Origin: Polynucleobacter sp.
Lineage (GTDB): Bacteria; Pseudomonadota; Gammaproteobacteria; Burkholderiales; Burkholderiaceae
Assembly (NCBI GenBank): GCA_023253245.1
Contig: JALRHB010000031.1
Coordinates: 245-12,087 of the forward strand
Length of the DNA stretch: 11,843 nucleotides
Direction: 5' to 3'
Positions within the stretch are counted from its first letter, which is position 1; each line of letters starts with the position of its first letter. Below, in pieces: positions 1 to 5,989 of this stretch. Position numbers and translations under genes: made by a program. The notes under the pieces were generated by a model, which was not told the DNA's origin, did no database searches, and saw only the letters and a list, made by a program, of their open reading frames with translations.

Positions 1-323
1 GCTCCTGTGCCACCCAAACATTCAGCAGTGACTACGCGACCATCCTTAATGAGGGCAGAGTCAGAGCCAAAAAGTAGGTTTTGAACCGCACTGTTGTAGG
101 GGTTAGGTCCTTCAATAGGAATGTAGCTACGAGGAGATTGCTTTGCAACAACAGCTTCTTCAGCCTTAATTACCGCTTTTAAGAGAGGAACCTTCCCTTC
201 ATCGGTGTAATAAACGCCCACCCCAAGATTTACCTTATCGGCACGTTGATCGGCGACATAGGCCTCGGTAAGGCCAAAAATAGGGTCTTTAGGGGCTAGC
301 TGGACAGAATTAAAGAGGTTCAT
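1..323 (-). CDS. Aspartate/aromatic amino acid aminotransferase, N-terminal part (runs off window)
   Basis: About 107 codons are present; the gene continues beyond the left edge. The start is the ATG at 321-323, reading MNLFNSVQLAPKDPIFGLTE. The order of motifs is typical of class I PLP-dependent aminotransferases of the AspC/TyrB group: the APxDPIxGL segment, then VNLGVGVYYTDEGKVPLL, then the SYIPIEGP stretch and GGTGA at the edge. Family members move the amino group between aspartate or aromatic amino acids and 2-oxoacids in the cytoplasm, using PLP. The PLP lysine lies outside the window. No clear Shine-Dalgarno sequence precedes the start, but the protein alignment to the family fits no other start. 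AspC and TyrB cannot be told apart from this fragment, so I give no symbol. Confidence 0.93.
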   Translation of the reverse strand, partial: MNLFNSVQLAPKDPIFGLTEAYVADQRADKVNLGVGVYYTDEGKVPLLKAVIKAEEAVVAKQSPRSYIPIEGPNPYNSAVQNLLFGSDSALIKDGRVVTAECLGGTG

Positions 324-481
324 TGGGTATCTAGAGGATGCGAGATGAGATCAAAAGGGGTTATTTGGTAAGTAATTAGCATTTAGTGGCTATTTTTCAT
401 GCTCTGACAAGCTATTTTCCAATAAAAACGGCAAAATCATCGTTTGTACAAAATTCACTGTGAACAAAAGCCACAGGTGGA
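324..481. promoter_or_regulatory. Divergent intergenic region (aminotransferase / uvrB) with two palindromes
   Basis: This 158-bp region separates two genes transcribed away from each other, so it must hold both promoters. I could not assign convincing -35/-10 pairs. Two perfect palindromes lie close to uvrB: TTTGTACAAA at 443-452 and TTCAC-T-GTGAA at 454-464. A looser repeat, CTGTG...CACAG, spans 458-476 with 9 nt between the arms. That gives CTGT-N11-ACAG, not the CTGT-N8-ACAG of a LexA box. AGGTGG at 475-480 lies close to the uvrB start. Confidence 0.45.
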
Positions 482-2635
482 ATGATAGCTGAGATGCCCC
501 TTAAGTCGCCTAAAACTTCACCAAATTCGCCTGTTTACCAAGGTCAAAAAACCCCAGTGGCTGATCCATTGGGCGAAGCGGGCCATGACCTGGATCCAGC
601 CAAGTTTGTCTCGTTTCCAAATTCACCATATCAGCTCTATCAACCCTTTCCGCCAGCTGGAGATCAGCCGGCCGCAATCGATGCCTTGGTGGCTGGAATT
701 GAGGATGGACTGACTTTTCAGACCTTATTGGGTGTTACAGGCTCTGGCAAGACCTTCACGATGGCTAATGTCATTGCTAGAACGGGTCGTCCAGCCATCG
801 TTTTTGCTCCCAATAAGACTCTAGCTGCACAGTTATATAGCGAATTTAGGGAGTTTTTTCCCAAAAACGCGGTGGAGTACTTCGTCAGTTACTACGACTA
901 TTACCAGCCAGAGGCTTATGTTCCCCAAAGGGATTTATTTATCGAAAAAGATTCCTCGATTAACGAGCACATTGAGCAGATGCGTCTATCAGCTACCAAG
1001 AGTCTATTAGAGCGTCGGGATGTCATTATTGTTGCCACTGTTTCCGCAATCTACGGTATTGGCAACCCAGGGGACTATCACAGCATGGTGATGACTTTGC
1101 GTCCTGGCGACAAGATGAGTCAACGCGATATTTTAATGCGGTTAATTGCGATGCAGTATGAGCGCAATGAAACAGATTTTAAGCGCGGTGTGTTTCGAGT
1201 GCGCGGGGATACGATTGATATTTTTCCGGCTGAGCATAATGAACTGGCGGTGCGGGTTGAATTGTTTGATGATGTGATTGAAAGTTTGCAATTTTTTGAT
1301 CCGCTCACTGGAAGAGTGCGTCAAAAGATTCCAAGGTTTACTGTCTATCCTAGCTCACACTATGTAACACCGCGCGATACAGTGCTTAAGGCTATTGAAA
1401 CGATCAAAGCTGAATTGCGTATTCGATTAGATGAATTTATAAAAGAGGGTAAATTGGTAGAAGCACAGCGCCTAGAACAGCGGACGCGCTTTGATCTTGA
1501 AATGCTTAATGAATTGGGTTTTTGCAAAGGTATTGAAAACTACTCTCGCCATCTCTCTGGTGCTATGCCTGGTGAGGCCCCGCCTACCTTGGTAGATTAT
1601 TTGCCTAATGATGCCTTGATGTTTTTAGATGAGAGCCATGTTTTGATTGGCCAACTGAGTGCGATGTACAACGGGGATAAATCTCGTAAACATACGCTAG
1701 TGGAATTTGGTTTTCGTTTGCCGTCTGCTATGGATAATCGGCCGCTCAAGTTTGCTGAGTTTGAAACCAAAATGCGTCAAACCATTTTTGTCTCGGCAAC
1801 GCCTGCTGATTATGAGGATGCTCATACAGGTCAAGTGGTGGAGCAGGTTGCGCGACCAACAGGTTTAGTTGATCCAGAAATTGAAGTCTTGCCAGCAAGC
1901 TCACAAGTTGATGATTTACTCAGTCAAATTCATGAGCGTGTCAAAGAGGGGGAGCGCGTTTTAGTTACTGTACTGACTAAGCGGATGGCGGAGCAACTAA
2001 CTGATTATTTATCTGATAACGGGGTCAAGGTGCGTTATGTGCACTCTGATATTGATACGGTTGAACGGGTTGAAATTCTTCGTGATCTGCGATTAGGCGT
2101 TTTTGACGTTTTGGTGGGCATCAATTTGTTGCGTGAGGGCTTAGATATTCCTGAGGTTTCCCTGGTGGCTATTCTGGATGCTGATAAAGAAGGTTTCTTG
2201 CGGTCTGAGCGTAGCTTGATTCAGACTATTGGCAGGGCCGCGCGTAATGTGCGAGGCAAAGCAATTTTGTATGCTGATCGCATCACGGATTCTATGAGGC
2301 GCGCCATGGGTGAAACGGAGCGTCGCCGAAGCAAGCAAATTGCTTTCAATAAAGCTAACCGCATTGAACCTCGTGGTGTCCAAAAGCGCATTAAAGACAT
2401 TATTGACGGTGTCTACGATGTCAAAGAGAAGCGTTCTGAGCTTCAAGTTGAACAGGAGCGAGCTCGCTACGAGGACATGAGTGAGAGGCAATTGGCAGCT
2501 GAAATCAAGTTGTTGGAGAAGCAAATGAACTCTGAAGCCAAGAATTTAGAGTTCGAGAAGGCGGCAGCAACACGCGATCGTCTCACTAAGGTCAAAGAAA
2601 TGGCTTTTGGTGCACGGTCTCGGGATGCGGTGTAG
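482..2635 (+). CDS. uvrB: UvrABC excinuclease subunit B
   Basis: UvrB is the DNA-loading helicase-like subunit of nucleotide excision repair; UvrA hands it damaged DNA and it recruits UvrC. Walker A GVTGSGKT is at residues 84-91. The tyrosine-rich beta-hairpin that clamps a DNA strand is around 133-148 (YFVSYYDYYQPEAYVP), the Walker B-type DESH is at 383-386, helicase motif VI QTIGRAARN is at 581-589, and the C-terminal UVR domain that contacts UvrC is at about 670-705. At 717 aa it exceeds the E. coli protein (about 673 aa), because roughly 45 Ser/Pro-rich residues precede the conserved core. ATG codons at 482 and 494 are both possible starts. AGGTGG at 475-480 is too close to 482 for a normal ribosome site and rather far from 494, so the exact start is uncertain. 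No good terminator follows; the next gene is iscR, 161 bp downstream. Confidence 0.98.
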   Translation: MIAEMPLKSPKTSPNSPVYQGQKTPVADPLGEAGHDLDPAKFVSFPNSPYQLYQPFPPAGDQPAAIDALVAGIEDGLTFQTLLGVTGSGKTFTMANVIARTGRPAIVFAPNKTLAAQLYSEFREFFPKNAVEYFVSYYDYYQPEAYVPQRDLFIEKDSSINEHIEQMRLSATKSLLERRDVIIVATVSAIYGIGNPGDYHSMVMTLRPGDKMSQRDILMRLIAMQYERNETDFKRGVFRVRGDTIDIFPAEHNELAVRVELFDDVIESLQFFDPLTGRVRQKIPRFTVYPSSHYVTPRDTVLKAIETIKAELRIRLDEFIKEGKLVEAQRLEQRTRFDLEMLNELGFCKGIENYSRHLSGAMPGEAPPTLVDYLPNDALMFLDESHVLIGQLSAMYNGDKSRKHTLVEFGFRLPSAMDNRPLKFAEFETKMRQTIFVSATPADYEDAHTGQVVEQVARPTGLVDPEIEVLPASSQVDDLLSQIHERVKEGERVLVTVLTKRMAEQLTDYLSDNGVKVRYVHSDIDTVERVEILRDLRLGVFDVLVGINLLREGLDIPEVSLVAILDADKEGFLRSERSLIQTIGRAARNVRGKAILYADRITDSMRRAMGETERRRSKQIAFNKANRIEPRGVQKRIKDIIDGVYDVKEKRSELQVEQERARYEDMSERQLAAEIKLLEKQMNSEAKNLEFEKAAATRDRLTKVKEMAFGARSRDAV

Positions 2636-2704
2636 GGGTAAAAGCGGCTTAGAGGCCCCGCAAGTACTTAATCCCTTGGTTTTTTGGGATAATTCCCGAG
2701 CAGA

Positions 2705-2763
2705 ATAGTTGGGTATATGGTAAAGTTGAGTGGAATGGTCAGGTATTACCCACCCGACTGTTA
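2705..2763 (+). promoter_or_regulatory. IscR operator region of the isc operon (type-1 site plus two half-sites)
   Basis: Positions 2722-2746 match 21 of 25 positions of the E. coli type-1 IscR consensus as I recall it (ATASYYGACTRWWWY followed by AGTCRRSTAT). Both half-sites are present, AGTTGAGT on the left and GGTCAGGTAT on the right. Left half-sites, each matching 12 of 14 positions, also begin at 2705 (ATAGTTGGGTATAT) and 2750 (containing CCCGACTGTTA), but their right halves are poor. In the known system the [2Fe-2S] form of IscR binds such sites and represses iscR and the genes behind it when cluster supply is good. I could not assign a convincing -35/-10 pair; the operator probably overlaps it. 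The iscR start lies 50 bp downstream of the main site. Confidence 0.8.
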
Positions 2764-2796
2764 GCTGTCCATAACAATCCATTACCAAGGTGACAT

Positions 2797-3366
2797 ATGA
2801 GACTTACCACTAAAGGTCGTTTTGCAGTAACTGCCATGATTGATTTAGCCCTACGTGAAACGCATGGCCCAGTAACTTTGGCTGGAATTAGCCAAAGGCA
2901 AAAGATTTCTCTTTCCTATCTCGAGCAGTTGTTCGGAAAATTACGCCGCTTTAATATCGTTGAGAGTACTCGCGGGCCTGGAGGCGGCTATACCTTAGCG
3001 CGTAAGTCCAATGAAATCAGTGTAGCGGATATTATCGTCGCAGTTGATGAGCCAATAGATGCTACTCAATGTGGTGGTAAGGGCAATTGCCATGCTGATG
3101 AAGATAATCATGGTCGTTGTATGACCCATGATCTTTGGACGAATTTGAACGCGAAGATGGTCGAGTATTTAAGCTCTGTCTCACTTCGCGACCTTGTTCA
3201 GCAACAAGAAGGGAGGGGAGTTGTATTGCACGACTTGCGCCCTAAAAAAATAAGGTCTGATGTTATTAAGGCGGATAAAACTGCAGAAGTAGTTGCTGCT
3301 AAAAAAGAAGTGATTGCAAAGCGTCCGCTAGTAAATTCTGTTTTTAATTTAGCACAGCAGAATTAA
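2797..3366 (+). CDS. iscR: Fe-S cluster-sensing transcriptional regulator IscR (Rrf2 family)
   Basis: IscR represses the isc operon when it carries a [2Fe-2S] cluster; in related bacteria the apo form also controls other promoters. The winged-helix DNA-binding domain starts with MRLTTKGRFAVTAMIDLA and includes the SLSYLEQLFGKLR recognition region and the RGPGGGYTLAR wing (residues 60-69). Likely cluster ligands are C92, C98, C108 and H111. E. coli IscR has C92, C98, C104 and H107, so a four-residue insertion (between C98 and C108) widens the last cysteine spacing. The protein is 189 aa against about 162 in E. coli; the extra length is a Lys/Ala/Val-rich tail after residue 150 that looks disordered. 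The start is supported by AAGGTGA at 2787-2793. It is the first gene of the operon, 40 bp ahead of iscS. Confidence 0.97.
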   Translation: MRLTTKGRFAVTAMIDLALRETHGPVTLAGISQRQKISLSYLEQLFGKLRRFNIVESTRGPGGGYTLARKSNEISVADIIVAVDEPIDATQCGGKGNCHADEDNHGRCMTHDLWTNLNAKMVEYLSSVSLRDLVQQQEGRGVVLHDLRPKKIRSDVIKADKTAEVVAAKKEVIAKRPLVNSVFNLAQQN

Positions 3367-3406
3367 TTGAGTTTGATAACCAATACCAACATTTAATAAG
3401 TTAATC

Positions 3407-4666
3407 ATGAACGCACCACAAGAAATACCTCAACAACCGGTTCCCATGTTTAGTCCTAAGCATTTTCCAGTGTATATGGACTACTCGGCTACTACTCCTA
3501 TTGACCCTAGGGTGGTCGACAAAATGTTGCCTTATCTGCGTGAACAATTTGGTAATGCGGCATCGCGCAGTCACGCCTATGGGTGGGCTGCTGAGGAGGC
3601 TGTTGAGTGGGCCCGTTCGGAGGTGGCTCAGCTTGTTCATGCTGACCCTAGAGAAATTATCTTTACTAGTGGCGCAACTGAAAGTATTAATCTGGCGCTA
3701 AAAGGTGCTGCTCATTTTTATAAAGACCGTGGCAATCACATCATCACTGTGAAAACTGAGCACAAGGCTACATTAGACACTTGCCGAGAGCTTGAGCGTG
3801 AGGGTTTTGAGGTAACGTATTTAGATGTATTGCCTAATGGCCTCATTGATTATGAGCAGTTAGAAGCTGCAATGAAGCCTGGCACGATATTAGCTTCTGT
3901 AATGTATGTAAATAATGAAATTGGGGTTGTTCAAGACATCCCTCGCATTGGAGAGCTATGTCGTTCACGTGGAGTGATTTTCCATGTGGATGCCGCTCAA
4001 GCAACCGGTAAGGTTGAAATTGATCTTGAGAAAATTAAAGTGGATCTCATGAGTTTTTCTGCGCACAAAACTTATGGCCCCAAGGGCATCGGGGCATTGT
4101 TTGTGCGTCGTAAGCCACGCATTCGTATTGAGGCACAAATTCATGGTGGTGGACATGAGCGCGGGATGCGCTCAGGCACTCTCGCCGTTCATCAAATTGT
4201 AGGGATGGGTGAAGCCTTTCGTATTGCACGCCTTGAAATGGCTGACGAGAGCAAACGTATTCGTGTTCTGCGCGATCGATTGCTAGCTGGTTTAAAGGAT
4301 ATCGAAGAGGTGTATGTTAACGGTGATATGGATCATCGTGTTCCGCATAACCTCAACATTAGCTTTAATTATGTTGAGGGTGAGTCTATGCTGATGGCTT
4401 TGAAAGATTTGGCAATTTCTTCTGGTTCGGCTTGTACTTCGGCATCTCTAGAGCCTTCTTATGTATTGCGTGCTCTAGGTCGTAACGACGAGTTAGCCCA
4501 TAGTTCTATTCGTTTTACTTTAGGTCGCTTTACGACTGAAGAAGAAGTCGATTTCACGATTAAGTTGGTGAAAGAGAAAATCGCTAAATTACGTGAGCTT
4601 TCACCTTTATGGGAAATGTTTAAAGATGGTATTGATCTCAATACCATTCAGTGGGCTGCACATTAA
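3407..4666 (+). CDS. iscS: Cysteine desulfurase IscS
   Basis: IscS is a PLP enzyme that removes sulfur from L-cysteine as a persulfide, releasing alanine, and passes the sulfur to IscU and other acceptors. Visible catalytic residues are the PLP-stacking histidine H119 (in KTEHKA), the Schiff-base lysine K221 (in SFSAHKTYG) and the persulfide cysteine C343 (in SGSACTSAS). All three sit exactly 15 residues beyond their E. coli equivalents (H104, K206, C328). The 419-aa length against 404 therefore reflects a 15-residue N-terminal addition, MNAPQEIPQQPVPMF. The C-terminal tail ends in IQWAAH, close to the IscU-docking tail of the family. The Shine-Dalgarno sequence before 3407 is weak, and an internal ATG at 3446 (residue 14) is an alternative start. 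It lies 50 bp before iscU. Confidence 0.98.
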   Translation: MNAPQEIPQQPVPMFSPKHFPVYMDYSATTPIDPRVVDKMLPYLREQFGNAASRSHAYGWAAEEAVEWARSEVAQLVHADPREIIFTSGATESINLALKGAAHFYKDRGNHIITVKTEHKATLDTCRELEREGFEVTYLDVLPNGLIDYEQLEAAMKPGTILASVMYVNNEIGVVQDIPRIGELCRSRGVIFHVDAAQATGKVEIDLEKIKVDLMSFSAHKTYGPKGIGALFVRRKPRIRIEAQIHGGGHERGMRSGTLAVHQIVGMGEAFRIARLEMADESKRIRVLRDRLLAGLKDIEEVYVNGDMDHRVPHNLNISFNYVEGESMLMALKDLAISSGSACTSASLEPSYVLRALGRNDELAHSSIRFTLGRFTTEEEVDFTIKLVKEKIAKLRELSPLWEMFKDGIDLNTIQWAAH

Positions 4667-4670
4667 TTCA

Positions 4671-4687
4671 CTTAAAAAATATTTAAG
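4671..4687 (+). other. AT-rich stem-loop in the iscS-iscU gap
   Basis: CTTAAA at 4671-4676 and TTTAAG at 4682-4687 form a perfect 6-bp inverted repeat around a 5-nt loop, directly after the iscS stop codon. There is no downstream T-run, so it is not an intrinsic terminator. It could mark an RNA processing or stability boundary between iscS and iscU, but at this size and composition it could also be chance. Confidence 0.25.
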
Positions 4688-4716
4688 CAACATTACAGAA
4701 ATAACGAGGAAATATC

Positions 4717-5103
4717 ATGGCATATAGCGATAAAGTAATTGACCATTATGAAAACCCCCGCAACGTTGGTTCTTTTGCGAAGGGGGATGATCAAGTTGGT
4801 ACCGGCATGGTTGGTGCTCCAGCTTGTGGCGATGTAATGAAGTTGCAAATTCGTGTTAACGATCAGGGCATTATTGAAGATGCTAAGTTCAAAACATACG
4901 GCTGTGGATCTGCGATCGCCTCCTCTTCTTTGGTTACTGAATGGGTTAAAGGTAAAACATTAGATCAGGCCTTGGAGATTAAGAATTCTTTGATTGCTGA
5001 GGAATTGGCCTTGCCTCCAGTGAAGATTCACTGTTCGATTTTGGCCGAAGATGCTATCAAGGCGGCAGTTGCTGACTACAAAGAGAAGCATCCTGCCAAG
5101 TAA
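4717..5103 (+). CDS. iscU: Fe-S cluster assembly scaffold IscU
   Basis: IscU is the scaffold on which [2Fe-2S] clusters are built from iron and IscS-derived sulfur before transfer to client proteins. The full ligand set is present at standard positions: C37 with D39 (in APACGDV), C63 (in YGCGSAIASSS), and H105 with C106 (in KIHCSILAED). The chaperone recognition motif LPPVK, which HscA binds, is at residues 99-103, just before H105. The length of 128 aa matches the family. GAGGA at 4706-4710 is a good ribosome site, 6 nt ahead of the ATG. It is flanked by iscS and iscA, with gaps of 50 and 39 bp, as expected in an isc operon. Confidence 0.99.
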   Translation: MAYSDKVIDHYENPRNVGSFAKGDDQVGTGMVGAPACGDVMKLQIRVNDQGIIEDAKFKTYGCGSAIASSSLVTEWVKGKTLDQALEIKNSLIAEELALPPVKIHCSILAEDAIKAAVADYKEKHPAK

Positions 5104-5142
5104 GTAATCAAAGTAAATATCAAAAAATTAGACAGGTTATTT

Positions 5143-5466
5143 ATGGCAATTACTCTTACTGATAAAGCGGCAAAGCATGTGCAGCGCAATTTGGATAAGC
5201 GTGGCAAAGGGTGTGGCTTGCGTTTGGGAGTTAGAACTACAGGCTGTTCTGGACTTGCTTACCAGCTTGAGTACGTAGATGAGGCCGCACCAGAAGATAC
5301 GATGTTCGAGTCAAATGGGATTAAAGTGTTTGTCGATCCAAAAAGCTTGGCATATTTAGATGGCACCGAGTTGGATTTTGTACGTGAAGGTTTAAACGAG
5401 GGCTTTAAGTTCCAAAACCCCAACGTAAAAGATGAGTGTGGTTGTGGCGAATCATTCCGCGTCTAA
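5143..5466 (+). CDS. iscA: A-type Fe-S carrier protein IscA
   Basis: IscA is an A-type (HesB/IscA) carrier that accepts clusters or iron and delivers them to target proteins, notably [4Fe-4S] enzymes. The three conserved cysteines occupy the standard positions: C35 (in TTGCSGLAY) and C99 and C101 (in ECGCGESF). The length of 107 aa is exactly that of the family. ACAGG at 5132-5136 is a plausible ribosome site 6 nt before the ATG. The last 35 nt, which encode the CGCG ligand loop, also encode the start of hscB in another frame if hscB begins at 5432. The position after iscU and before hscB supports IscA over the related ErpA. Confidence 0.98.
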   Translation: MAITLTDKAAKHVQRNLDKRGKGCGLRLGVRTTGCSGLAYQLEYVDEAAPEDTMFESNGIKVFVDPKSLAYLDGTELDFVREGLNEGFKFQNPNVKDECGCGESFRV

Positions 5467-5971
5467 TAATTATTTTGATTTCTTTGGTCTGAAGCAGCAA
5501 TTCAATTTAGATTTGTCTGCCTTAGATCAGGCTTACTTAGCGATTCAAAAAGAAGTGCATCCTGATCGACATGCGCGGGGCAGTGATAGCGAGCAAAGAA
5601 TTGCTATGCAAATGGCGACGTTCGCTAATGCCGCCTTTCAGACCCTAAAAAATCCTATTCAGCGTGGTCTTTATATTTGCAAACTTCATGGAGTTGACGC
5701 AAAGTTAGAAACCAATACCGCTATGCCAGCAGCCTTTCTGATGAGGCAAATGGAGTGGCGTGAGAGTCTTGATGAGCAGGGGGATGATTTGATGGCCTTA
5801 GAAGCTCTATCTAAAGAAGTTGAGGAATCAAGGGGGAGTACGCTGGTCGAGCTTACTCAAGCGATTGATGGGGCTAAGAATTATGAACGTGCGGCTGAGT
5901 TGCTAAGGGGCTTGTTATTTGTTGACAAGTTTGCACAAGAACTCGACGATGCTATAGCCAGCTTGGTATAG
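5432..5971 (+). CDS. hscB: Fe-S cluster co-chaperone HscB (J-domain protein)
   Basis: HscB is the J-domain partner that brings IscU to the Hsp70-type chaperone HscA and stimulates its ATPase. An N-terminal J domain starts at about YFDFFGLKQQFNLD (residues 14-27) and carries the HPD signature at 43-45 (EVHPDRHA). The C-terminal half is the helical HscB bundle that binds IscU. The length of 179 aa is near the family norm (about 171 in E. coli). The start is not settled: ATG 5432 gives a 35-nt overlap with iscA, and in-frame GTG codons at 5438 and 5444 are alternatives that also lie inside iscA. No strong Shine-Dalgarno sequence is visible, which suggests translation coupled to iscA. Only 18 nt separate it from hscA. 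Confidence 0.96.
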   Translation: MSVVVANHSASNNYFDFFGLKQQFNLDLSALDQAYLAIQKEVHPDRHARGSDSEQRIAMQMATFANAAFQTLKNPIQRGLYICKLHGVDAKLETNTAMPAAFLMRQMEWRESLDEQGDDLMALEALSKEVEESRGSTLVELTQAIDGAKNYERAAELLRGLLFVDKFAQELDDAIASLV

Positions 5972-5989
5972 CTTTACACTCAAACTATT

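Noticed and set aside
458..476. LexA (SOS) box before uvrB
   Set aside because: CTGT and ACAG are 11 nt apart, not 8, so it does not meet the canonical proteobacterial site.
2141..2524. Long minus-strand reading frame inside uvrB, and similar antisense frames inside iscS, hscA and the DUF3300 gene
   Set aside because: They lie wholly within strongly conserved genes on the other strand, have no recognisable domains, and are expected by chance from codon composition.
2644..2697. Hairpins after uvrB (GCGG...CCGC at 2644-2661, ATCCC...GGGAT at 2671-2690, GGGA-TAAT-TCCC at 2686-2697) as a uvrB terminator
   Set aside because: No stem is followed by a T-run; the only T-run lies in a loop. The stems are 4-5 bp and mutually exclusive in part.
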